From Scatosoma sp964459515 (GTDB lineage: Bacteria > Bacillota > Clostridia > Christensenellales > Borkfalkiaceae): DNA of 43,290 nt. Where the stretch lies: positions 1 through 43,290 of the forward strand of contig CAYWML010000005.1 of NCBI GenBank assembly GCA_964459515.1, in the 5' to 3' direction. Position 1 is the stretch's first letter; each line of letters starts with the position of its first letter. The position numbers were made by a program, and so were the translations under genes. Below, piece after piece: positions 22,920 to 31,977 of the stretch. The notes beneath the pieces were generated by a model. The model made no database searches, was not told where the DNA came from, and worked only from the letters and a program-made list of their open reading frames with translations.

Positions 22920-24095
22920 TCAAAGCCGCTCTATCCCCAATCCGCGACGAATTTCTTTCATGTACGCCAAATCGTTTTCTTCCACGTCTTTCATTTTCTT
23001 CAACTGTCCGATAGCTTTGGGACGCGTAAACAGCACCTGTCCCCAACGCACTACGTGAAAAATCGGCAACAGCCATATCGCCTTTTTAAGGACGGGAAAT
23101 AAAAATTTCATTTGCTCGATCGGCAAAAAAATCTTGCGCCAAACGGACTTGCTTTTCGCCTTTTTATCGCCCGTTTCCGCGGCGTGCGCCGCAACGTCGG
23201 ACGCCGATTTTTTCCCTTCGTTTGCCAAAAGCGAAGACTCCAAAATATGCTTTGCGAGTTTTAAGGTAAACTCGTCCGCTTCCGCGTCGTCGAAGAAATA
23301 CGCCGCCACCTTTTCAAAGGCGTTCTTAAACTGCAACAAGCCGCATTTTTCAAGCTCCGCCTCCAAATACGCTTCGTCAAGCGCGTATGCCTTTCGATAT
23401 AAATAAATATCCGTCAAATGCCGAATACCTACACCTGCCGCCTCCGCAAAATGATACGCGGAATGCGCCAAAACGGAAATGTAAAACGTTTCTCGGTCCA
23501 TTTCGTAAAAATACCGATACCCGTCCCGAACGCGCGCTCGCTCGAACCCCTTATTGCCCACGCCGAAATATTTTTCCAACGCGCCGACGAAAATCGTCTT
23601 ATGCAGCTCGAAAATCGTTTTCGTTTCGGGATAATAGACGATGTCGTGGTGTTCGTCATGCCGTTTCGTCGCCAAGCCCAACTCGTCTACAAGCGCGCGC
23701 ACTTCTCGAAGCTGCTCCACATCGATTAAAACGTCGCAATCGGAAGTATAGCGCATGTCGGTGGAAGGATAGAGCTTTTTCAAGTGATAGCCTTTAAGCG
23801 GCATATATTTCAAGCCGTGTTTTTCCAACGCCGTCAGCACCGTATCGATATCGTATTCGCTTTGCACGTCCAACATCACATGGCGTTGAACGGAGCGTTG
23901 CAAAGCAGAAAGAAATTGCGGAAGAAGCTTGTCTTTCACGCCTTCCAAAGCCTTAAACACGACGACGCTCATCGAATGCGAAACGCATAAATTATAAAAT
24001 TTTTTATAGTCCAGCCCGTCGGGAATACATTCGATTTTTTCATCGCGTATTCCCTTTTTAACGCACTCGACAAAGAATTTTTCCGTATTCGTCAT
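22920..24095 (-). CDS. Nucleotidyltransferase-family protein (NTP_transf_5-like)
   Basis: 391 residues. The middle has YMPLKGYHLKKLYPSTDMRY followed by TSDCDVLID (residues 119-125 contain the DxD-type acidic pair), the pattern of the uncharacterised nucleotidyltransferase family often found in polysaccharide loci. The C-terminal half is helical with a basic segment (KKAKSKSVWRKIFLP) and a hydrophobic stretch (KKAIWLLPIFHVV). The reaction is unknown; transfer of a nucleotide or modification of a sugar precursor is plausible. It sits at the downstream end of the polysaccharide locus, about 135 bp after the decayed capF, on the same strand. No promoter was seen in the 24096-24229 gap. Confidence 0.7.
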   Translation of the reverse strand: MTNTEKFFVECVKKGIRDEKIECIPDGLDYKKFYNLCVSHSMSVVVFKALEGVKDKLLPQFLSALQRSVQRHVMLDVQSEYDIDTVLTALEKHGLKYMPLKGYHLKKLYPSTDMRYTSDCDVLIDVEQLREVRALVDELGLATKRHDEHHDIVYYPETKTIFELHKTIFVGALEKYFGVGNKGFERARVRDGYRYFYEMDRETFYISVLAHSAYHFAEAAGVGIRHLTDIYLYRKAYALDEAYLEAELEKCGLLQFKNAFEKVAAYFFDDAEADEFTLKLAKHILESSLLANEGKKSASDVAAHAAETGDKKAKSKSVWRKIFLPIEQMKFLFPVLKKAIWLLPIFHVVRWGQVLFTRPKAIGQLKKMKDVEENDLAYMKEIRRGLGIERL

Positions 24096-24229
24096 GTATA
24101 GCCTCCCGTTTTTGACCTCTTAATCGAAAAAGTTCTTCATCCACCTTTCGTCCGATTTTCATTTTTGCAAAAAGCCCGACGTACCGCTTTAATGCACGAA
24201 AAAAAAGCAATACACAGCATACTCGACGG

Positions 24230-24494
24230 ATTTAGTAACAACACGCAAAGCCGAAATTGCCTTACATAAATTCCGCATGCGTTTACGGACGGTTTACCCC
24301 TGCAAGACTGAATACGAAATCTGCCTGTTCGCAATAAACTTCCAAATCGGCAGGATTGCTGTCGATATCGTATTCAAAAATATCTTCAATCGACAAAGCA
24401 AGACGGGCTTTATCTTTTCCATCTTTTAAATTTCTTAAAGCGGGCAAAGATTTTTTCCGACAAATCCCTTCGCACCCGTAACCAAAATTTTCAT
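24230..24494 (-). pseudogene. capF: Decayed, truncated capF (UDP-2-acetamido-2,6-dideoxyhexose reductase)
   Basis: It begins directly after capE (3-bp gap) with MKILVTGAKGFVGKNLC, the NAD(P)-binding start of CapF. After codon 17 (24444) the frame shifts and continues ALRNLKDGKDKARLALSIED, IFEYDIDSNPADLEVYCEQA, DFVFSLAGVNRP, then a TAA at 24283-24285, then THAEFM, a second in-frame TAA at 24262-24264, and GNFGFACC, all in the order expected for CapF. Homology then ends; only about 85 of roughly 370 codons remain, and CapG is missing. With one frameshift, two stops and a deletion, this is a true relic and not a sequencing slip. CapF normally reduces the CapE product on the way to UDP-L-FucNAc. 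Confidence 0.82.
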
Positions 24495-24497
24495 AGT

Positions 24498-25535
24498 TTA
24501 TTTTTTCAATTCCTCTTGAATATATTGCAAAGAAGCAATTTTCGCCTTCGTTTCTTCCAAGGTCAACAGCTGCGTGTTGTTAGAGTCAAACTCGTGCAGA
24601 GGGTTACGCTCCACATCTCCGTTATTGAAATACTTGTCGTAGTTCAAACCGCGCTTATCGCAAGGCACGCGATAAAAGTTACCGAGATCGATGGCGTTCG
24701 CGCACTCCTCGTTCGTCAAAAGCGTTTCGTACATTTTTTCGCCGTGACGAATACCGATGACTTTAATATTCTTTTTGTCGCCGCCGAACAACTCGCAAAC
24801 GGCTTCCGCTTGCGTTTGGATCGTGCAAGCTGGTGCTTTTTGAACAAGAATATCGCCGCTTTCGCCATGCTCGAAAGCGAACAATACGAGGTCGACCGCT
24901 TCCTCCAAAGACATGATAAACCGCGTCATTTTCGGATCGGTGATTGTAAGCGGCTTTCCTGCACGAATTTGCTCGATCCAAAGCGGAATAACGCTGCCGC
25001 GGCTACACATAACGTTGCCGTAACGCGTACAACAAATTTTCGTCTTTTCGGGAGACACCGTACGCGACTTCGCTACGATGACTTTCTCCATCATCGCCTT
25101 GCTTGTCCCCATGGCATTGACGGGATACGCCGCTTTATCCGTCGAAAGGCACACGATGTTTTTCACGCCAGCCTCGATTGCCGCCGTCAGCACGTTCTCC
25201 GTGCCGAGCACGTTAGTTTTTACCGCTTCGATAGGGAAAAATTCGCACGAAGGCACTTGTTTCAACGCAGCCGCGTGGAAAATGTAGTCCACACCGTGCA
25301 TAGCATTTCGCACGCTCGCGATATCGCGCACGTCGCCGATATAGAACTTGATTTTTTCCGCGACTTCGGGCATTTTCGCCTGAAATTCGTGCCGCATATC
25401 GTCCTGCTTCTTCTCGTCGCGCGAGAACACGCGAATCTCCCCGATGTCCGTTTTCAAAAATCTGTTCAGCACCGCGTTCCCGAACGAACCCGTACCGCCG
25501 GTGATTAAGAGCGTCTTTTTCTCAAACAACGACAT
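24498..25535 (-). CDS. capE: CapE-like UDP-GlcNAc 4,6-dehydratase/5-epimerase (SDR)
   Basis: 345 residues from the ATG at 25535 (AGAGAGG upstream). Rossmann motif TGGTGSFG (12-19), then HAAALKQVPSCEFFPIEAVK, the signature of the FlaA1/PseB/CapE group. The catalytic region reads S131-T-D-K and M142-G-T-S-K146: Met replaces the usual SDR Tyr, as I recall for CapE of Staphylococcus aureus. It would convert UDP-GlcNAc to a 4-keto-6-deoxy L-sugar, first step to UDP-L-FucNAc. The normal partner genes capF and capG follow CapE in complete loci; here capF is a relic, so the product must be used otherwise or the gene is a leftover. It starts 2 bp after the preceding glycosyltransferase gene. Confidence 0.87.
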   Translation of the reverse strand: MSLFEKKTLLITGGTGSFGNAVLNRFLKTDIGEIRVFSRDEKKQDDMRHEFQAKMPEVAEKIKFYIGDVRDIASVRNAMHGVDYIFHAAALKQVPSCEFFPIEAVKTNVLGTENVLTAAIEAGVKNIVCLSTDKAAYPVNAMGTSKAMMEKVIVAKSRTVSPEKTKICCTRYGNVMCSRGSVIPLWIEQIRAGKPLTITDPKMTRFIMSLEEAVDLVLFAFEHGESGDILVQKAPACTIQTQAEAVCELFGGDKKNIKVIGIRHGEKMYETLLTNEECANAIDLGNFYRVPCDKRGLNYDKYFNNGDVERNPLHEFDSNNTQLLTLEETKAKIASLQYIQEELKK

Positions 25536-25537
25536 AA

Positions 25538-26542
25538 TCAACCTCTCTTTTTATTATGTTTTTTTATTCTTTGTGCCAATCCGCCCATTCCCTGATAGCG
25601 CAAACATCTTATCAAACTCTCAATTCTATCATGGAATTTTTGGAATCTTGTAATATTCATCTTTTTTTCAAATTTTTCATTTATGATTATGCTCGACGGA
25701 TGAACCAACGGAAAATCTATTTCATAAGTTCGTTTATACATCAACTTCTGTGTCCGCTTAGGCAACAATTTAATATCTCCTACCGAATGAGTGCTTTCTT
25801 GATCGACACCTATATTTTTAATCATATTATACTTGGGGACAATATTAACGCGATCATTGAGATACATTGCCGCGGCATTAATTGACTCATAATGCGCACG
25901 CCCTGTATTTCTGTGCTCTTTTGCCGTCTTAAAATAGCGATCGGAGTCGCCATATTTACAATAATTTTTTCTTATAATCGCAATTTTTTCAGGGTCGTCA
26001 AGCCACGTGTAATCTTTATCCCAAGTATCGATCACACGACGCCATGATGCCCAGCCCCAAATTGAACCACATTTTGTAAATAAATAAGAATCTTTGACGT
26101 CGTCCGAAACATCATTGTTGTTCATCCCGCATATCATATTGATCTTTTCATTGTTTTCGTATTTTTCAAGCAACTCTTTACAAAAAGGGAAAAAAGCCTG
26201 TGCCGGAACATCGTCGTCTTCCAAAACAATTCCCATTTCCTCATGATCAAAAAACCACCTTTGCGCAAGATACTCAGATGGATCACAACCGTAATTCTGC
26301 TCTTGATATAATGTATGTACTTCACAATCCCAATCGATATCGGATACAGCGGCTCTGCACTTTTCTATATTGATTTTATCGCTTTCGACATTTTCTCTTG
26401 CCCCGTCCTGATACAGATATAATCTTGCAGGTCTCGCCTTTTTTATTGCTTCAAAGACCTCTCGCGTCTTTTCGGTTCGACAAAAAAATATCATCAAAAC
26501 CGCCACATCGATTTTATAAGGTTTTTTTTCAGAATTCGTCAT
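25538..26542 (-). CDS. GT-A-fold glycosyltransferase-like protein
   Basis: 334 residues. VAVLMIFFCRTEKTREVFEA opens a nucleotide-sugar binding fold; VLEDDDVPAQAFFPFC (acidic run at residues 108-111) is the DxD-like metal/UDP site; KCGSIWGWASWRRVIDTWDK resembles the WGWAxWxRxW segment of hemolysin-HlpA/GT2-like transferases. Likely a cytosolic sugar transferase building the repeat unit. The start overlaps the flippase stop by 4 nt (ATGA). The AT-rich base composition matches its neighbours upstream. Donor and acceptor unknown. Confidence 0.72.
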   Translation of the reverse strand: MTNSEKKPYKIDVAVLMIFFCRTEKTREVFEAIKKARPARLYLYQDGARENVESDKINIEKCRAAVSDIDWDCEVHTLYQEQNYGCDPSEYLAQRWFFDHEEMGIVLEDDDVPAQAFFPFCKELLEKYENNEKINMICGMNNNDVSDDVKDSYLFTKCGSIWGWASWRRVIDTWDKDYTWLDDPEKIAIIRKNYCKYGDSDRYFKTAKEHRNTGRAHYESINAAAMYLNDRVNIVPKYNMIKNIGVDQESTHSVGDIKLLPKRTQKLMYKRTYEIDFPLVHPSSIIINEKFEKKMNITRFQKFHDRIESLIRCLRYQGMGGLAQRIKKHNKKRG

Positions 26543-28050
26543 ATTTCTTTTCTCCTTCTTATTTTATTAAAAATATATTTTTTTTCATTCTTAGTAATTG
26601 CAAATAGCCATGCAAGCACAGCATAAATAATTACAACAATTATACATTTTACCATCAACCACCCCCAACTTACTTTATTAAAAAAGCGAAAAGCCATTAA
26701 AGCTGCCACTATAGTAATAGTTATAGTCGGTACAGTGCGCAAATAACATTTAATATAAAACTCTTTAAGATTCAAACGCATCTTTTTTGCATATATAAAA
26801 TTGATATAGACAAAATTTGCCAAATAGCCTACCGCGATTGCCAAGCAGGCACCTACACACCCATAAATATTTGAAAAGAAAAATGTACAACTTAAACAAA
26901 CCACAGCCATAATGATATAGCCAATCGCTTGTAATTTAACTCGATTTTCCACAATCATTAAAGTATTAGCTATTTGTTGTGAAAAAATAAGCAAATCGGG
27001 TATAAAGATTATAATTGCCCCATAATATGCTCTTTGATAATCCTTCCCCATCCATAATATCATAAAATCTTTACCTACCGCACAAAAACCTGCAAATATT
27101 AACCCCAAGACTATCATTTGGTATTTCCCGACCGAAATCATTAGCTTCATAATTCCGTCTTTATCGGTAGACGCAATTAACCGAGATATTTTCGGCAAAA
27201 ATAATCCATTAATCGCGGCCGCAAAAGTATAAAATATCGATTCCAATGAATTTGCCGGAGAAAAAATCGCTATTTCCGTACTATTTGAAACAATGCCGAG
27301 AATGGAAGGCGCTAAATTAAACATACATCTTTGAGCGAGGCTCATAATGGTTACCCAAATTGAAAATGAAAAAATATCTTTGAAGATTTTTTTATCTTTG
27401 CATCTAAAATCCGGATTTGGGATTTTCCCTTGATGAACAATAACAAGCTTTATACAAATTGTTATTACACCCGATAGCGCATTTGCACTTACGATCGACA
27501 AAACCCCTAAATTAAGAAATAACGCAGTCACAATTAAGGCAATGCTAACGATCTTTTGAATCAACCCGCAAACTTTTAATTGTATAAACTTTTCATGTGA
27601 ATTAAGTATTCCGTCTAACGGCATAAAAGGAAAAGATAGTATACTATACCCTGCAACAATTATATATAGTTTCTTAAAAACCGCTACCTCTTCCGCGGAA
27701 AGTCCGCTATAAATACTTTCGATGAAAAAATAAACTATAAGTAAAACAATAAAAATAACCGCCGATATAGTTAAATATAACTTATAAACAACCCCCAAAA
27801 AACGAGAAATTTCCGTCTCACGTCCTTCTGCCTTATACTTGGCTATAAATCTTGCGACCGATGAGCTAAGCCCAAAGTCCATTAAAAAAATACTAATTAA
27901 TGATGTTGACAAAGTATATAAAGCATAATTCGATTGTCCGATCTGTCTCACCATCCAAGGCGTATAAAATAAAGTTACAATCAGATTAAAGCCAATTGTT
28001 AAATATGAAATCAATGCTCCATATTTTATCTGTTTACCGCTCTCTTCCAT
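26539..28050 (-). CDS. wzx: Wzx-type oligosaccharide flippase
   Basis: 503 residues with 12-14 hydrophobic segments. The N-terminus YGALISYLTIGFNLIVTLFY, then TPWMVRQIGQSNYALYTL, is the standard start of polysaccharide flippases of the MOP superfamily; FMDFGLSSSVARF-type loop (LMDFGLSSSVARFIAKY) follows near residue 60. It moves the undecaprenyl-linked repeat unit to the outer face for polymerisation. AGAG-type ribosome site is weak. A 265-bp AT-rich gap separates it from the upstream glycosyltransferase gene. Base composition is strongly AT-rich, unlike the housekeeping genes of the window. Confidence 0.88.
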   Translation of the reverse strand: MEESGKQIKYGALISYLTIGFNLIVTLFYTPWMVRQIGQSNYALYTLSTSLISIFLMDFGLSSSVARFIAKYKAEGRETEISRFLGVVYKLYLTISAVIFIVLLIVYFFIESIYSGLSAEEVAVFKKLYIIVAGYSILSFPFMPLDGILNSHEKFIQLKVCGLIQKIVSIALIVTALFLNLGVLSIVSANALSGVITICIKLVIVHQGKIPNPDFRCKDKKIFKDIFSFSIWVTIMSLAQRCMFNLAPSILGIVSNSTEIAIFSPANSLESIFYTFAAAINGLFLPKISRLIASTDKDGIMKLMISVGKYQMIVLGLIFAGFCAVGKDFMILWMGKDYQRAYYGAIIIFIPDLLIFSQQIANTLMIVENRVKLQAIGYIIMAVVCLSCTFFFSNIYGCVGACLAIAVGYLANFVYINFIYAKKMRLNLKEFYIKCYLRTVPTITITIVAALMAFRFFNKVSWGWLMVKCIIVVIIYAVLAWLFAITKNEKKYIFNKIRRRKEI

Positions 28051-28315
28051 TGATTAATTTACTCCTATTTGTTACAATAATATTTGACCAAAAAGCACTT
28101 CAATCCAGAAATACATTTTTCCTTGTTCATTTACTTAAAAAAGCCAAAGGGCTGACATAGTTCTCCTTGTACTTTTACCTATGTATTTAAGACTGTCAGC
28201 AAATCTTCCATTATAGCGTTCGGTTTTGCAGGTTGGGCTTCGCATTCAACAGATTGAAGCGGCGATGCGAAAATTACTTGACTTTTATTTGCAAGTCTGT
28301 TTAAAAATAAAATCA
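28051..28315. other. AT-rich intergenic segment with an inverted repeat
   Basis: 265 bp within the polysaccharide operon. GCTGACATAG (28151-28160) is mirrored by CTATG (28178-28182) and TGTCAGC (28194-28200). Short open stretches on both strands (for example RIQQIEAAMRKLLDFYLQ, plus strand 28240-28300) hint at decayed coding sequence but match nothing I recognise. No clear promoter for wzx was found. Confidence 0.35.
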
Positions 28316-29434
28316 TTAAACTTTCTCCAACAAATTTTTTATTTCTTCCGTAAACTTTCTATCCAATTCTTTAATTTTTTCTCTACTATCGTACGGCACT
28401 GTTATATCAATCGCTTTGATTGCATTTGCAATCGCTTCGGGATTATTTTCTTCATAATAATACAGTAAATCGTTCACAGCCGAGGTTTCAAGAGCCGTTA
28501 TTTTAATCGAAACGACCCGAAGTCCGTTTGCCATATACGAAAGCACCTTTGAAGGAAACGATGTTGCGTTAAACGCCGCATCGGGATTTTGCGTGCTCAA
28601 TCCGATATCACAACCCTGAATAAACTTTATATATTCTTCTCCCGACAACAATCCGTCGTAAGTAACCCGACATTTCGAAAAAGAATTGATTTCATCGATC
28701 TTTTGCAACAATTTTTTTTTGTCGTTATCCCCACCGAATCCAAGGATATGTATATGATATCTCTCATCTAAAAACGCCCCGGCGGCGGCGGCGGCTACAC
28801 CCCCTTTTCGAGGATCGAACGTACCAGCATATACACAATGTATACATCCGTCGTTCGGCTTTTCGGCTATCTGCTTTTCCACATTATATGTACCGTGGAT
28901 AATTACATACGGCTTGTCGTCTATATTGATTCCTTTGTTTAATAATTCCGTAGGAAAAATATATGCGTCTGCTTTTTTAAAAAAATCGCGTTCGAGTTTC
29001 ACGGTTTTTGCATTACAAGTTACATCACCGTATATCTCTTCCACTTCTAATATCAGCTTAAACTTTTTAAGTCTTTTAGCCAAACGAATCGTCCTCATAT
29101 ATCCCAATGAATGATATACAATAACCGAACTATCTTTATTTAACTTTAAGAGCTGCCTAAGCAAGCGCAACCTATTCAACATTCTCCCGATAGGCCGAAG
29201 AATTTTTATCGATGCATTCAAAAACGGCAACATTCGCACTTCTGCCCCGTATCTCTCATACGTATATCCTTTCGCCGCGCACCCGATGCTCGGGCTCATC
29301 GATATAATTCTTATATTTTCGCCACAATTTCGCAACGCTTTAACGATATAATCCATTTTATTCGTTGCCGCCAAAACATACGCGCGTTTTTCCCGACATT
29401 CTTCACTGCCATAGTATCCGATATAATTTATCAT
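28316..29434 (-). CDS. Glycosyltransferase, GT-B fold (family 4-like)
   Basis: 372 residues. The N-terminal half has VLAATNKMDYIVKAL and a basic stretch RPIGRMLNRLRLLRQLLKL suited to membrane contact; the C-terminal half has CVYAGTFDPRKGG, YHIHILGFGGDNDKKKL, YIKFIQGCDIGLSTQNPD and FPSKVLSYMANGLRVVS, the donor-binding order of GT4-type enzymes (the usual ExxxxxxxE is altered to S/FPSKVLSYMANG). It should add one sugar to the lipid-linked repeat unit in the cytosol. It lies 34 bp after the EpsG-like gene. Confidence 0.8.
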   Translation of the reverse strand: MINYIGYYGSEECREKRAYVLAATNKMDYIVKALRNCGENIRIISMSPSIGCAAKGYTYERYGAEVRMLPFLNASIKILRPIGRMLNRLRLLRQLLKLNKDSSVIVYHSLGYMRTIRLAKRLKKFKLILEVEEIYGDVTCNAKTVKLERDFFKKADAYIFPTELLNKGINIDDKPYVIIHGTYNVEKQIAEKPNDGCIHCVYAGTFDPRKGGVAAAAAGAFLDERYHIHILGFGGDNDKKKLLQKIDEINSFSKCRVTYDGLLSGEEYIKFIQGCDIGLSTQNPDAAFNATSFPSKVLSYMANGLRVVSIKITALETSAVNDLLYYYEENNPEAIANAIKAIDITVPYDSREKIKELDRKFTEEIKNLLEKV

Positions 29435-29468
29435 TTCACTTACCGTTTAAATTTTTTATTTTTTCGCA

Positions 29469-30524
29469 TCAAATAAAGATAAATGCGTATTCAGGCATCG
29501 ACAGCACCATATAGAACAATAATACGGCATAACATATAGAGTTAGCCAAAAAACGCGAAGAACCATCAAACAAATTTATGATTCGCGGAATTAAAAGCAT
29601 AATAAAAACAGAAAAATATTGCACGACACGCATAGCACTGGGATCGACAAACGTCAGTGACGAAAAAAACAGAGCCATCGTAAACGCGACAACGGAATAC
29701 CTCGTATCCACGTCATTCGGTAATTTTTCATAAAATAATAATACGATTACATAGAGCGCCAATAAAATCGTCGTAAACGTATACGCGCCCGCACCTTCAA
29801 ACTGATCCGCATAGTCCTCATACCCCATAAAGTTCCCTAAAAAGGTCATTAGTCGATTTCGGAAAAGGAAAGAACATACAATCGCAACAGTCGCAAGTAT
29901 CCAATATAGTTTATTTATTTTTATATACCTTGCAAAATACAATATTAAAAAACAAACAGAGGACTTATGAATAAAAAACGCAATAAAATGCAAGCAGAGC
30001 AAAGGGACTAACTTATTTTTCTTCATACACTCGTAGCCGCCAAAAATCACAAGCGCGCTTGCTATCGTTTGGCGATGTCCGGTAATCGCAAAAAACGAAT
30101 AAAACAAAGCGGAGTAGACCATAAAACTCATACAAACATTATCGGAATATTTGTAAATCCAAAAAGTCATGGCTATCGTAAATATAGCGGCAATAATCAA
30201 AAGATACAGCGTATAATTATCTCCGACGAATATTTGGCATATTTTTTCAAACAGCTGATACCCGGGATCCTTTATACCCTCAGCACCCCGCAAATAAGCC
30301 CCGAAACGCTTCCATATTTGTCCCCAAGACATGTTGAGCACTTTGTCGAAATGATATATCTTATATGCATACGTATCCGCCCCGACCGAATAATCTCGCA
30401 AGCCGGAAAGCAATATCCATTGCAGACAATAGAGTATGCAAAGCCATTTTTTCTTTTCTTTAACGTCATCGGAAATGATGCCATTCCAAAAAAGAATTAA
30501 TATCATATTGATGATATAAGCCAT
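29469..30524 (-). CDS. EpsG-family polysaccharide polymerase (Wzy role)
   Basis: 351 residues, about ten membrane segments. SGLRDYSVGADTYAYKIYHF (after about residue 40) is the hallmark early motif of the EpsG family (RxxxVGxDTxxY), and FFAITGHRQTIASALVIFGG matches the later RQxxA signature; HKSSVCFLILYFARY follows. EpsG-like proteins act as Wzy-type polymerases that join flipped repeat units on the outer membrane face. The pairing with the Wzx flippase supports this. The 241-bp region upstream (30525-30765) has no convincing gene. Confidence 0.85.
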   Translation of the reverse strand: MAYIINMILILFWNGIISDDVKEKKKWLCILYCLQWILLSGLRDYSVGADTYAYKIYHFDKVLNMSWGQIWKRFGAYLRGAEGIKDPGYQLFEKICQIFVGDNYTLYLLIIAAIFTIAMTFWIYKYSDNVCMSFMVYSALFYSFFAITGHRQTIASALVIFGGYECMKKNKLVPLLCLHFIAFFIHKSSVCFLILYFARYIKINKLYWILATVAIVCSFLFRNRLMTFLGNFMGYEDYADQFEGAGAYTFTTILLALYVIVLLFYEKLPNDVDTRYSVVAFTMALFFSSLTFVDPSAMRVVQYFSVFIMLLIPRIINLFDGSSRFLANSICYAVLLFYMVLSMPEYAFIFI

Positions 30525-30765
30525 TTCAATCCACCTTTTTCACATTCTCATAACAAACAATACGCACCCTTTCCCGCAATAGAGCGTTCGAGAAATAAAA
30601 TTCGGCAGCGAGGCAATTCTTTTTACCGATTTTTTCATCGATTTTTTGAAAGAATAAGGAAAGCTCCGCCACAAGAAACGCTCCACGGCGCCATCTTCCT
30701 CGCGAAGAAAGAAAAGAACCGCTCCACACGCGCTCTACCGAAAAGGGGCGTCTCCAAGATGCGTT
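30525..30765. other. Gene-free gap inside the polysaccharide operon
   Basis: 241 bp between the EpsG-like gene and a glycosyltransferase gene. It is more GC-rich than the flanking genes. A 67-codon frame on the minus strand has no ribosome site and an unlikely composition, so it is not called. No terminator was seen. Confidence 0.4.
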
Positions 30766-31977
30766 TTATTCGTCCAATAATTTCAAGTAAAGCTCTCGCG
30801 TTTGTCGTAATAATTCTTCTTTTTTAAAATGTGTTTCCACCCACGCTACGCACGCGGGAGAATACGTTTTTTTTCCGTTTCGCTCGATCTCCGTAACGCA
30901 ACGACACATCTCGTCTAAATTTCCCGTTTGTACGATATATCCGCACCCGTCGCCGATTAGTTCGGGACAAGCAGTCGAATTGTATACAACGGCGGGAGTC
31001 CCGCAAGCCAAAGCTTCTGCGATTACTTTACCAAACGTATCCTCACGCGATAAATGCACATAAACGTCAACGGAAGAATATACCTCTGCCAACATGTCCA
31101 CATCATGAATATATCCTATCGAAATAATATTTTTCGGCAAACGCTTGTCCGTTTCCGCATTACCGACCAAAACTATTTGCATATTCGACGGCAACTTATC
31201 GGCAAGCAACAACAAGTCGTCGAATTTTGTCGTCCCGTCTTTCCAGCCTGCACCTATACAAAGTAGCGTAAACTTATCTTGGGAAATATGATATTGCGCA
31301 CGCACGTCTTTTTTTCGCGGATAGAATATCTCCAAATCAATCCAATTATAGATTCTTTCAATGATTTTTGCATTACCCAAAAAAGATTTTCTTGCTTCAT
31401 CGGTAATCCAATCGGACACACCCACAACGGCAAGCCGCGGAAGTTCTGAAAACAACTGCTTCTTATCGGACCACATCTTGGCAGTACGATCAAAAAACCA
31501 ACTCGGAATATCCTTTTTCAGTTGCGGACAACCACCGCAACCACTTTTCCATTTATCACACCGTACCGCGGTATAATGCGTGCATTTACCCGTAAAAGGC
31601 CAACAATCGTGTAACGTTATTACCGTTGGAATATCTTTTTCTGCCAAATAACGTAATAGCAGCGAGAAATTTATATAATTACTATGTAAATTGTGCAAAT
31701 GCACTATATCAGGTTGTATTTTCCCCATCCAACGTAACAGACGCTTCGTTTCAATGGTTCTTCCATAAGCTTGCAATCCAAACACTCGTGCCGACAAGGC
31801 TTCCGCTTTATCCAAAAAATTATTTCCCATTGAAAAACCGTTTTCAACAGCTTTCCGTGAGGTCTGATAAGCAACGAATGTTTCATCCCCCGTTTGTTTG
31901 AATCCGTCCGATAGCTCTGCGACTATTCTACCTGTACTTCCCGTACCATATACTGCATTAATTTGCAAAATCTTCAT
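30766..31977 (-). CDS. Glycosyltransferase family 4
   Basis: 403 residues, GT-B fold. MKILQINAVYGTGSTGRIVA is a typical start for this group; VITLHDCWPFTGKCTHY carries the HDxWxxTG motif; the Cys-rich stretch CDKWKSGCGGCPQL is common in close relatives. The donor site has LLCIGAGWKDGTTKF, VDVYVHLSREDTFGKVIAEA and LACGTPAVVYN, with the ExxxxxxE arrangement (E and E flank DTFGKVIA). Cytosolic sugar transferase of the repeat unit. It begins with no gap after the preceding glycosyltransferase stop. Confidence 0.87.
   Translation of the reverse strand: MKILQINAVYGTGSTGRIVAELSDGFKQTGDETFVAYQTSRKAVENGFSMGNNFLDKAEALSARVFGLQAYGRTIETKRLLRWMGKIQPDIVHLHNLHSNYINFSLLLRYLAEKDIPTVITLHDCWPFTGKCTHYTAVRCDKWKSGCGGCPQLKKDIPSWFFDRTAKMWSDKKQLFSELPRLAVVGVSDWITDEARKSFLGNAKIIERIYNWIDLEIFYPRKKDVRAQYHISQDKFTLLCIGAGWKDGTTKFDDLLLLADKLPSNMQIVLVGNAETDKRLPKNIISIGYIHDVDMLAEVYSSVDVYVHLSREDTFGKVIAEALACGTPAVVYNSTACPELIGDGCGYIVQTGNLDEMCRCVTEIERNGKKTYSPACVAWVETHFKKEELLRQTRELYLKLLDE

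Noticed and set aside
24137..24334. A 65-codon minus-strand gene
   Set aside because: It overlaps the capF relic in another frame, has no ribosome site and matches no family; it is the by-product of decay.
28278..28307. Plus-strand promoter-like sequence TTGACT ... TAAAAA
   Set aside because: It points into the 3' end of a minus-strand gene with nothing to transcribe, and the -10 is poor; AT-rich DNA gives such matches by chance.
30526..30729. A 67-codon minus-strand gene between the EpsG-like and glycosyltransferase genes
   Set aside because: Composition (Arg/Ser-rich start, then Phe/Lys-rich), absence of a ribosome site and lack of a recognisable motif speak against it.
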